Part shown: piece by piece, positions 1-6,571 of the stretch
How positions within the stretch are numbered: position 1 is the first letter of the stretch
Layout: each line of letters starts with the position of its first letter
DNA from: a virus
Strand: one strand, 5' to 3'
IMG/VR virus record: IMGVR_UViG_3300025674_000253
Location: 1-29,811 of that record
DNA length: 29,811 nucleotides
Position numbers and translations under genes: made by a program
Notes under the pieces: generated by a model
What the model was told of the DNA's origin: nothing
The model's database searches: none
What the model saw: the letters and a program-made list of their open reading frames with translations, nothing else

Positions 1-296
1 GTACATATGTCTTCAATTGCTTTCTCGACATATCTTTCACCATAAATATACGCTACTTTAATTGCATTCCACTCAAAGAACGGATATGAATTATTGAAGT
101 ACACAATACCCATTTCGTGGTCAAGCCACCAATCACGAAGTCTTGCATTGTCACCGCTTGACGAGCCACCCTGTAAATCTACTAAGAAAGTAGTTTGAGT
201 GATAGCCCCCGTAATATCAGTTAATGCACCCGTTACCGCTACACACCCTGTAAACGATGTAGTGGTTTTGCCTGTATAACGGAAAACATCACCACT
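1..296 (-). CDS. C-terminal part of head-tail connector-like protein, frame-shifted by duplication, clipped at window edge
   Basis: On the minus strand an open frame runs from about 296 to the window edge with no stop. It first re-encodes the last repeat-copy segment of the neighbouring gene (SGDVFRYTGK to TTFLVDLQ), then continues with new sequence that includes GGSSSGDNARLRDWWLDHEM and GIVYFNNSYPFFEW. This is the natural continuation of the protein begun at 1551. The two parts are in different frames because a 127-bp direct repeat (171-297 and 298-424) is not a multiple of three. Removing one copy joins them without a gap. There is no separate start codon with a ribosome site, so this is a displaced 3' part, not a separate gene. 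Whether the break is real or an assembly fault cannot be told from sequence alone. Confidence 0.8.
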
Positions 297-424
297 TCTG
301 TAAATCTACTAAGAAAGTAGTTTGAGTGATAGCCCCTGTAATATCAGATAATGCACCCGTTACTGCTACACACCCTGTAAACGATGTGGCGGTTTTGCCT
401 GTATAACGGAAAACATCACCACTT
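171..424. repeat. 127-bp tandem direct repeat, two copies, about 96% identical
   Basis: Copy one spans 171-297 and copy two 298-424, joined head to tail. I count five base differences between them. In the coding frame these give two synonymous changes and two conservative amino-acid changes (Thr/Ala and Thr/Ser). Because 127 is not divisible by three, the duplication shifts the reading frame of the virion gene that crosses it. The pattern fits either a real in-gene duplication or two strain variants placed side by side during metagenome assembly. Confidence 0.93.
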
Positions 425-1551
425 GCATCTATAGCCACACCAGCGTTTGCAAACCCTGTAGTAGACGCTACATTGATAGTTGTAGAATCAAGACTTGTAA
501 ATGTGGTACTGTTATCTTGTCCTTGACTTATAGAAATATCAGAAGAAGTAGTTACTATACTACATACTTCACCGGCTTTCACTGCTCTCATTGATGATAG
601 TTTCACAATACCTGTACCGTAATCTGCATTTGCTGATGCTAAGAATTCGTTATTCACCGCTACATTAGATGTAGAACCTTCTAGTGTAAATGCAGGTGCA
701 AACTCGGCTGCTGTTTTTCCAACTCTGTCTTCTTTGTTAATTAGGTCTGCAAAGTTTTGAGCAACAGTAGTTGCATCAAAATCATCCCTCCACTGATTAG
801 TACCTGTACCTTGTGCTAATGTACCAACACTACCGTTACCGGGTGACAAATATATTGCTGAAGAGGCTAAGTTAGACACATCATCAAACTTAATTCTGAC
901 TTCAGCACCACATATCTCACGATAGTCGTCACCCTGCCATAGTTCAATGCGAAGCATCTGCTGTACATTACGGAATAGAAGTGGGCTTGTACCTACATAG
1001 TCGGTATAGTATCGGCGGCGGTACGGTTTGTATGTATCGAAGTTGATATATTCTGCTGCTACGAGATAAGGTCGCCAAGCATTGCGAGTCATATTGTCTA
1101 TGCGGTCTTGCATCTTCAAAATCACATGGTCTACCTTAGCCTTAGTCAATCCACGAGTTCTGCCGTTGGTAAACGATGCTTTATTCTGTACATACCCATT
1201 ATCCGCAACTTCAAAATCTGTAGTAGTGATAGTAGCACCGCTAACTGTAATCTTAACGTGACCGCTTTTGTCACCAGCCCCTCGTCCTATAGCGGTGATT
1301 TCTAAATCATCATGACCGAATGGGTCAGCGTCGCTGTATATACGAAGTTTATCTCCTACGCTAAACCCTACATCACGATACTCATTTCCTGTAATGTAGA
1401 TAGCATCGCTGTCAGCGTCAGCACTCATTAGTATAGCGTCTTGTGCGCTAATCTCAAGAAGGTCTGCTACTTTTTGGGCTGTAGTGTACACTACTTCTTC
1501 GGGATAAAGTGGCCTTGTTTCCGGCTCACCGGGACTGAATACCATTGGCAT
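289..1551 (-). CDS. Head-tail connector-like virion protein, N-terminal 420 residues (prematurely ended)
   Basis: Probable virion protein of the head-tail interface or tail, inferred from its place at the end of the head-gene run and from its composition. Residues about 1-130 are a mixed domain. A Tyr/Arg-rich stretch near residues 165-200 (FDTYKPYRRRYYTDY) follows, then a long Ser/Thr/Ala-rich beta region. The end (TTFTSLDSTTINVASTTGF, then GDVFRYTGKT and FTGC) is the short beta module common in phage structural proteins that reads 'T.i.VasT.gF...g.i.i..E...YtGkt...ftgc'. The ATG at 1551 has a good ribosome site (GGAGGG, 7 bases upstream). The frame stops at 289 just after VDLQKW, inside the second unit of a 127-bp tandem duplication. 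The true C-terminus continues in another frame at 1-296. The exact family is not recognised. Confidence 0.7.
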   Translation of the reverse strand: MPMVFSPGEPETRPLYPEEVVYTTAQKVADLLEISAQDAILMSADADSDAIYITGNEYRDVGFSVGDKLRIYSDADPFGHDDLEITAIGRGAGDKSGHVKITVSGATITTTDFEVADNGYVQNKASFTNGRTRGLTKAKVDHVILKMQDRIDNMTRNAWRPYLVAAEYINFDTYKPYRRRYYTDYVGTSPLLFRNVQQMLRIELWQGDDYREICGAEVRIKFDDVSNLASSAIYLSPGNGSVGTLAQGTGTNQWRDDFDATTVAQNFADLINKEDRVGKTAAEFAPAFTLEGSTSNVAVNNEFLASANADYGTGIVKLSSMRAVKAGEVCSIVTTSSDISISQGQDNSTTFTSLDSTTINVASTTGFANAGVAIDASGDVFRYTGKTATSFTGCVAVTGALSDITGAITQTTFLVDLQKW

Positions 1552-1564
1552 ACATTACCCTCCC

Positions 1565-2332
1565 TCACTGTGATGCTTTTGCTGTGGATGTATGACAATT
1601 TAAACAAGCACCGTACTCAAAGTCGTTTCTATCAAGTTGCTTCCCGCATCCTCTACAAGAAAGATTTTGGTCACGCACATGCTTATATCGTATCATTCTC
1701 AACTCTTCGGGCGTGAGTCCATCATTCATGTGTTGACTCATTGCTTCTTTTGTTTGTTCAGCAGTGTAATTTTTCAACAAACTCCAAGCATCACTAAATG
1801 CTACTCTTCTTGAACTTTTGAAATAATCGGGATGGTCAGCATCCATAGGTACATGTTGTCTTTCTGTTTTAGTATTCTCAGCCTCTTCTTCTTCATCGGG
1901 TTTTAGAGTGGTACGAAGATTGCCTTGCTCATCGAATAATTTACTGTGATAGTCACTGTTATCCTTCACAGTATTATTAGCCTCAAAAAACTCTTCTTCT
2001 TCATCGGGTGCAAACTGACTATCAATTGCAGCCGCCTCACCTTCGGGGTCAGCCTCAGTTAAGTCAGAAGTCAACTCTTGACCTTCAAACGGTACTCTTT
2101 CAGCCATGAACTTTAGTCCGTGTTTTTCGGGATTCATTACCGCTTCTCGCATGAGTGCATCCCTTGCAAGTCTATGCTGCTCTCCCGAAGCATCTCCACC
2201 AGCCCCTCTCAATTGCTCGGCGGCTAACTTATTAGCCCACCGTTGCAATTTCATCTCTTCACCCTGTTGAGTTAGAACTTTCTGTCTATGAGGTCTAATT
2301 GCTTTAATCAGTATTTTATTCATAAACTTCAC
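1565..2332 (-). CDS. Acidic protein with C-terminal zinc ribbon and an AWxLLK peptide
   Basis: A 255-residue protein of unknown function. The N-terminal third is basic and helical. The middle is strongly acidic with Glu runs (residues about 105-155). Then comes FSDAWSLLK (about residues 180-190), a peptide that resembles short motifs in other proteins of this virus. The last 35 residues form a zinc ribbon with two Cys pairs (CRGC near residue 226 and CLNC near 243). The annotated start is GTG at 2332, overlapping the upstream stop as GTGA. An in-frame ATG three codons later is an alternative with a more normal distance to the upstream AAAAGG. Its place after the decoration-type genes suggests a head-completion or accessory virion role, but nothing in the sequence fixes that. 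Confidence 0.75.
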   Translation of the reverse strand: MKFMNKILIKAIRPHRQKVLTQQGEEMKLQRWANKLAAEQLRGAGGDASGEQHRLARDALMREAVMNPEKHGLKFMAERVPFEGQELTSDLTEADPEGEAAAIDSQFAPDEEEEFFEANNTVKDNSDYHSKLFDEQGNLRTTLKPDEEEEAENTKTERQHVPMDADHPDYFKSSRRVAFSDAWSLLKNYTAEQTKEAMSQHMNDGLTPEELRMIRYKHVRDQNLSCRGCGKQLDRNDFEYGACLNCHTSTAKASQ

Positions 2333-2637
2333 ATCCTTTTCTTTTCATCTCTGTGTCCCAAGTTGTATTCCATAGGTTTGTCACACGCACCACAGGTTTC
2401 TCTCCATAAGAAATGTAGGAAACCACAGTGTGTGCATCTTGTACCCGCACCAATGTTTAATACATCGCCTATATCACGATTACGCTTGCGCTGTTGTTGT
2501 GTTACACCTGCTAACGGTTTGTCAGAATTTGTAACTGCGCTACTATTGTAACTTAAATCGGACTTGGTGCCCTGCTTTGAGCCACGCATTATGTCCGATA
2601 AGTCAATGCTTCTAACATCAAACCCCACACCACTCAC
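2329..2637 (-). CDS. Small zinc-ribbon protein
   Basis: A 102-residue protein with a polar, disordered-looking first half. The C-terminal half carries a four-Cys zinc ribbon, CTHCGF then CGACDKP (residues about 68-87), followed by a basic tail. No enzyme motif is visible. The frame opens with GTG at 2637, but a GAGGTGA ribosome-site-like stretch covers that codon. Initiation may therefore use the next in-frame GTG at 2628, which lies a few bases downstream of it. It overlaps the following 255-residue gene, which also ends in a zinc ribbon, so the pair is probably co-translated. Confidence 0.72.
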   Translation of the reverse strand: MSGVGFDVRSIDLSDIMRGSKQGTKSDLSYNSSAVTNSDKPLAGVTQQQRKRNRDIGDVLNIGAGTRCTHCGFLHFLWRETCGACDKPMEYNLGHRDEKKRM

Positions 2638-2638
2638 C

Positions 2639-2842
2639 TCAAGCGAGTTGGTATAGAACTACAATGAATGTGTTACCGAGAACAGTGATACACTCAGTGC
2701 CTAGAATTGCGTTAGTTGCGTTTGCATCTGATACTGCTTGTATAGCCGTATTGATGGTTGTTTGTAGTGCAGAAGCATCGCTAAACTCTTTTGGGGATAG
2801 CGGTCCAACTACCTTAGAGGCTACTTTGGACAAATTTACCAT
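2639..2842 (-). CDS. Small hypothetical protein in head-gene cluster
   Basis: A 67-residue protein of unknown function, rich in Ala, Thr, Val and Ser. The middle (residues about 20-48) is predicted helical and the last 18 residues are beta-like and hydrophobic, which is reminiscent of small virion proteins. It is probably real: ATG at 2842 is preceded by GAGGTGA with about 6 bases spacing, and it fills the gap between two clear genes almost exactly. The hydrophobic end is too short and too interrupted to call a membrane segment with confidence. Confidence 0.6.
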   Translation of the reverse strand: MVNLSKVASKVVGPLSPKEFSDASALQTTINTAIQAVSDANATNAILGTECITVLGNTFIVVLYQLA

Positions 2843-2853
2843 TGGTCGTCACC

Positions 2854-3201
2854 TCAAGAACGGCGACCAATTGCTAAGAATGTACCTGCTTCCCCTACTG
2901 CTATCAATGCTGTATCGGTAGCGTCGGGGTCACTTATATCGCCTACAGCAGAGCCGATGCGTATAGTAGTGCCGTCAATTCTTGCTTTAGGGGCAAAAGT
3001 TACGTTTTGAGTGCCACCACTTCCACCACCTGTATCTCCAATTGCCTCATAAGCATGTGCGCCCGATGGATTGATGCCTGCAAAGTCAATACTTGCAAGT
3101 AGGCTAGACAAATCTATTTCTGAGTCGCCCGCTTCGTAAGTTCCTGTTACTATCATTCTGTCACCGAAATATGTCGGTCTTTCATCTATTGTTACTGCCA
3201 T
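2854..3201 (-). CDS. Beta-rich candidate head decoration protein
   Basis: A 115-residue beta-rich protein. Its opening (FGDRMIVTGTYEAGDSEIDL) followed by a Gly/Ser/Ala-rich middle and short alternating hydrophobic strands resembles small phage head decoration or stabilisation proteins in general character. No specific family motif is recognised. The start at 3201 is supported by an AAGGAG site with normal spacing. Its position three genes downstream of the major capsid protein fits a head-surface or head-completion role, which is inference. Confidence 0.65.
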   Translation of the reverse strand: MAVTIDERPTYFGDRMIVTGTYEAGDSEIDLSSLLASIDFAGINPSGAHAYEAIGDTGGGSGGTQNVTFAPKARIDGTTIRIGSAVGDISDPDATDTALIAVGEAGTFLAIGRRS

Positions 3202-3203
3202 AA

Positions 3204-3539
3204 TTATTCAACTCCTTCTACTGTTGGATTTAGGTGCCCTTCTACGAGTGCTAGTGCCTTAGTTTTAGTAACATATCCACTACCTATATCTACATTGTTA
3301 TCGTCAAGCCATTGTAATATGTCTTTTCGACTCCAACCGGGGTCGGGAATACCATCACCGTCATCTAGGGATTCACCCCCCTCATCACCTTCGATTAAAA
3401 AGCGTGATGAGGGAAGGGTGTGTCTCCACTCGTCTAACCATTCTTGGGTTACTTCAACCGCTTGGCCCCTTAACCACGGACCAATGGTGTCTGCTCTTCG
3501 CCTTTCATAGAAAGGGCCAAGAAAGGTTACAATAGGCAC
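3204..3539 (-). CDS. Small virion-cluster protein with HeH/LEM-like C-terminal domain
   Basis: A 111-residue protein. The N-terminal half (FLGPFYERRRADTIGPW, later FLIEGD) looks like a small beta-rich domain. After an acidic linker, residues about 68-105 (PGWSRKDILQWLDDNNVD, then YVTKTKALALVEGHL) match the helix-extension-helix pattern of HeH/LEM/SAP-like domains, which occur at the ends of phage head proteins. The start is GTG at 3539 with an AAGGTGA ribosome site and about 4-5 bases spacing. The gene lies between two beta-rich candidate decoration proteins. A nucleic-acid-facing or connector role is possible but unproven. Confidence 0.68.
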   Translation of the reverse strand: MPIVTFLGPFYERRRADTIGPWLRGQAVEVTQEWLDEWRHTLPSSRFLIEGDEGGESLDDGDGIPDPGWSRKDILQWLDDNNVDIGSGYVTKTKALALVEGHLNPTVEGVE

Positions 3540-3549
3540 TTAATCACCT

Positions 3550-4014
3550 TCAGTTAAGCAATACGCATGTTACGGTACCTGCGCCAGCCGCTTCTCCATG
3601 AAGTACAATTGATGGGTCTGAGCCACCTGTCTTAGCAGCAGGTGCAAGTCCTGTGTTAGTGAAGGTAGCAGATAGAGTCTTATCGGCCACTGCGAAGGTG
3701 GTACCGAGGACACCAATAATCTTTGAAGCACCTGCGGTTAGAACCAATACTTGTTCAGCAGCATCAGCCAATGTGAATGCAATTTGTACCAATCTCATGC
3801 TACCTACTGCATTTCCATCAGTGTTTGCTGCATTGAATCCAGCAAGTGTACCCGGATAAGAGCCACCTGCGTTTCCATCAAGCCATCCTGTTTCATCGAC
3901 AGGGGTTCCTGTTCTTAGGTCAAGGTCTAAAAGAACCGAGACTGTTCCTGTGCTAAAATCTGCATCATCAAATGATATTGTCAAGCCTTTATTAGTTGCT
4001 GTTTCTGTTGCCAT
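3550..4014 (-). CDS. Candidate head decoration/stabilisation protein
   Basis: A 154-residue, Ala/Thr/Gly-rich, beta-rich protein encoded directly after the major capsid gene with only a 32-base gap. Direct adjacency to the capsid gene is the classical position for a decoration or capsid-stabilising protein in HK97-type viruses. The sequence (alternating strands such as GTVSVLLDLDLRTGTP and KTLSATFTNTG) is compatible with a beta-sandwich. The ribosome site is strong (AAGGAGATGA, 5-7 bases before ATG at 4014), almost the same as that of the capsid gene, which suggests high expression. No family-specific motif was recognised. Confidence 0.65.
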   Translation of the reverse strand: MATETATNKGLTISFDDADFSTGTVSVLLDLDLRTGTPVDETGWLDGNAGGSYPGTLAGFNAANTDGNAVGSMRLVQIAFTLADAAEQVLVLTAGASKIIGVLGTTFAVADKTLSATFTNTGLAPAAKTGGSDPSIVLHGEAAGAGTVTCVLLN

Positions 4015-4046
4015 AATTTCATCTCCTTAATAATCTCCAAACAACC

Positions 4047-5147
4047 TCACTTTAGGTCACGGATAGAACCATGTCCTCCGAAGAAAGTAGTCCATAACTC
4101 TCCCATTGTGCGGTACATACCTTCTTGTCCTAGTCTGTTGATAGCGAATGGGTCGCCTGTCTCGATACCGGACTCAAAGTATTGTGTTGGAATTGCTGTA
4201 CTGAAGTAAACGTAGTCAGTATCAAGGAAGTACATTCTGCTCAGTGTGTCGGGCTGTACATCTTTGGAAGGGATAATTGGTACACCGTTGTAAGTTGCTA
4301 CGATAAATCCAGCCTCAATACCCGGTACACCCTTAACACCGTTGTAGGTAGGTGTGACTCTCTTCTCTTCCATGAACCTTTGTTGGCTCTGTAGAAGTTG
4401 CTGTAGTCTCATCAAAGTGTCATATCCTGTTAGGATAACCTTTGGATTACCACCACGAGTCCAAATCTTTTGGAATAGGTCATCTAGGTGGTCTAGTGAT
4501 AGAACTCTGTCAGTTCCACTGTTCTCATTGTGTTCTGCCAATGACCATGAGTTTGCACTTCGGTCAATGGAGTAAATGTCTTCGTCTGTACCTGCGGAAG
4601 CACCGGTGGTGATTCTGTCAAGTGATTCAAAGTCGTTTCCAGCAACAGTTGCCTTGTCAGTAGTTAGCATCTTGTTGATGTGTTCTGCGTGGTGCTTACC
4701 CATCTCTTCTTTCATGATAGAGCGAATGTCACCAAGTCCGTCATCCTTGTCTGCAAGGAACATTGCTGTCTCAGACATGTCGAATGTGTGTACGATTGTC
4801 TTTGGCTTTGCTGCAATGTTTTGGAAGGTTGGCTTGGTTGTGTCCGGTAGAGTAGCGTTTTCTGCTACACCGCCACCTACGTTAAACGATGGGCGACCTG
4901 TGATAACTCTCCAACCGCTTCTCTCCCACGGCCTCTTTGGTAGAATGCTAAATGCATTGAATTCTTGGTTCAACTGTGACCATACTTTACGACCATAAAT
5001 CGCTTGGTATGTACCAGCAGTTGTGCTTAACATTGGCGAATCTGCCTTTAACAACTCGCTACCGGAGTAGGAGTAACCCATAGCGTTACCCGCACCGTAG
5101 TAGTAGCGTTCCATGTCGTGAATGTTTCTGATATAATCTCTTGCCAT
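4047..5147 (-). CDS. Major capsid protein, HK97 fold
   Basis: A 366-residue protein identified as the major capsid protein by position (immediately after protease/scaffold) and by sequence. Residues about 60-120 give the E-loop/N-arm region. The conserved late part includes KVILTGYDTLMRLQQLL, then GFIVATYNGVPIIPSKDV and FLDTDYVYF, a pattern found in many HK97-fold capsid proteins (an 'NGvPii.s..vp' strand followed by a final beta segment). It lacks a long N-terminal delta domain, fitting a separate scaffold at the end of the protease gene. The ribosome site is very strong (TAAGGAGATGAG before ATG at 5147). The product would form the hexamers and pentamers of the icosahedral head. Confidence 0.92.
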   Translation of the reverse strand: MARDYIRNIHDMERYYYGAGNAMGYSYSGSELLKADSPMLSTTAGTYQAIYGRKVWSQLNQEFNAFSILPKRPWERSGWRVITGRPSFNVGGGVAENATLPDTTKPTFQNIAAKPKTIVHTFDMSETAMFLADKDDGLGDIRSIMKEEMGKHHAEHINKMLTTDKATVAGNDFESLDRITTGASAGTDEDIYSIDRSANSWSLAEHNENSGTDRVLSLDHLDDLFQKIWTRGGNPKVILTGYDTLMRLQQLLQSQQRFMEEKRVTPTYNGVKGVPGIEAGFIVATYNGVPIIPSKDVQPDTLSRMYFLDTDYVYFSTAIPTQYFESGIETGDPFAINRLGQEGMYRTMGELWTTFFGGHGSIRDLK

Positions 5148-5169
5148 ATTCTCATCTCCTTAGTCTTAC

Positions 5170-6543
5170 TTATTCTCCCCTCATGGTTCTTGAAGCAAGG
5201 GCGTGGACTTCATCCCAACCCATGTTTGCCAAATCCTGCGTAGAAGGAACTTCAATGTTTGAACCGGCAGACTTCTGTATTGCTACTCCGCCTGTGCCGA
5301 TGTTGTCTATTCGCTCGTTAAGAGTTTCAAGAGTTTTCATAATCTGTGATAGTGGCTCTCTTGCATCAAATGCAGCCTTTTCTTGCTGTGACTTTGCAAT
5401 TTCAACTTCTCTGTTGAATCTGTTTGCAAAGTGACCTTCAAGGTCATTGCGGAAGTGCTGCTCTTGTGCTGCTGCCTTGTAAACTTCGTATGCAGCCTCA
5501 ATGTCAGCATCGGAAACATTTCCGTGGTTTAGGTAACCCTTAGCCAAAGATGCTGGTCCCATTGCACCGGCTGGTGTCTTACCGCCGCTTGCAGTGATTG
5601 CGTTGATTGCACCTGTAGATGGGGAACCGTTTTCCTGTCCACGGCCACGGACTTGACCAGCGAAGTAGTCAGCACCGTCAACTGCATCGGGATTGTCGAA
5701 TCCACCAAGTTGTGCCTTTTCCAAGTTGTCGAAGTGTAGTCTTGCTGCTTCTGTATCAATACCAGCAGACTTTAGTGTACCTTCCATCCAACTTAGGTAT
5801 TCAGAAGTAATAACGTCGCTATATTCATCACCTTTCATGTAATTCATCTTATCATCATCCTCTTCTTCTTCATCTTTCTTTTCTTCTTTCGGCTCGTCAT
5901 CTTTGGACTCTTTCTTGTCCTTCATGTGTTCCTTGAGTCCCGGTGGCATTTCACCCTTCTCCAATTCATCAAGCCTCTTTTCAAGCCTTTCCATTATATT
6001 GCTAATATCTGTATCAGTCATATCTTTGTCCTCCTTTAAAATTCTAAACTGTGCTTCGGGATTGATTCCCTTTTCACAGATAGTAATCTCATGCAATTCC
6101 ATCTTTGAAATCTCTTGGTAGTCGCCTTTTTCAAAATCAGACCTTCGCACTCTTTTGAATGCTTGGCCTCCAATTGAAAATCCACGAAGGTTACCCTTGC
6201 GGATTTCTGCGGCTACTTCACGAGCCTTCTCTATGTCATTACGGAGTTTAACTACAACAAACATTCCTGTGTCGTCTACTTCAGACTTCCACATTCTGCC
6301 GTTGCTATCTACATAGGAGTCAATTACTTCTCCTACTTGGATGTTGGAGTGTGCTAGTTGCACATTGCGGAATTTCTCACTCTTCATGAAGTTACCAAAG
6401 GCATCGTTCAAAGCACCTTGAGTAATTAGGTCACCTTGCTTGTCAACCAATTCCACAGAAGCATATCCAGCAACTACCAAATCGGACCCACTCTTGAGAA
6501 GAGCGATACCGTCATTTGGTCGCTGAATTGCCAACATTGCCAC
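5170..6543 (-). CDS. Prohead protease fused to C-terminal scaffold
   Basis: A 457-residue fusion. Residues about 20-170 are an HK97-type (S78) prohead protease: candidate catalytic His65 in VQLAHSNIQVGEV, Ser123 in LRGFSIGGQAF, and the conserved HEITICEKGINPEAQF segment near 151-166. Residues about 180-235 are acidic and coiled-coil-like with long Glu/Asp/Lys runs. The rest (to 457) is a helical scaffold region. The scaffold probably shapes the procapsid and is then digested by the protease. The last about 22 residues (MGWDEVHALASRTMRGE) resemble the C-terminus of the 115-residue protein at 12914-13261. There is no ribosome site before ATG at 6543, but a TATA box lies 19-26 bases upstream, so the first translated gene of a capsid transcript appears leaderless. 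Confidence 0.92.
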   Translation of the reverse strand: MAMLAIQRPNDGIALLKSGSDLVVAGYASVELVDKQGDLITQGALNDAFGNFMKSEKFRNVQLAHSNIQVGEVIDSYVDSNGRMWKSEVDDTGMFVVVKLRNDIEKAREVAAEIRKGNLRGFSIGGQAFKRVRRSDFEKGDYQEISKMELHEITICEKGINPEAQFRILKEDKDMTDTDISNIMERLEKRLDELEKGEMPPGLKEHMKDKKESKDDEPKEEKKDEEEEDDDKMNYMKGDEYSDVITSEYLSWMEGTLKSAGIDTEAARLHFDNLEKAQLGGFDNPDAVDGADYFAGQVRGRGQENGSPSTGAINAITASGGKTPAGAMGPASLAKGYLNHGNVSDADIEAAYEVYKAAAQEQHFRNDLEGHFANRFNREVEIAKSQQEKAAFDAREPLSQIMKTLETLNERIDNIGTGGVAIQKSAGSNIEVPSTQDLANMGWDEVHALASRTMRGE

Positions 6544-6559
6544 AAGAAGTGTCTGTTAT

Positions 6560-6571
6560 GGTATTTATACC
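6560..6571 (-). promoter_or_regulatory. Archaeal-type TATA box for leaderless capsid transcript
   Basis: Read on the minus strand, GGTATAAATACC contains TATAAATA at 6569-6562, which is -26 to -19 relative to the A of the protease ATG at 6543. Transcription about 25 bases downstream of the box centre would begin at or next to the start codon. The bases in between contain no GGAG-type ribosome site, unlike the neighbouring genes. It overlaps the stop of the giant upstream gene. The box is also flanked by a small dyad (GGTAT, two bases, ATACC). Transcription-factor binding is inferred. Confidence 0.55.

Noticed and set aside
171-424. Possible CRISPR-like or terminal repeat at the left edge
   Set aside because: Only two adjacent copies with no spacers, lying inside a coding frame. 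It is a simple tandem duplication.
4576-4998. 140-residue plus-strand frame inside the capsid gene
   Set aside because: Antisense of a strongly supported major capsid gene, with no ribosome site.
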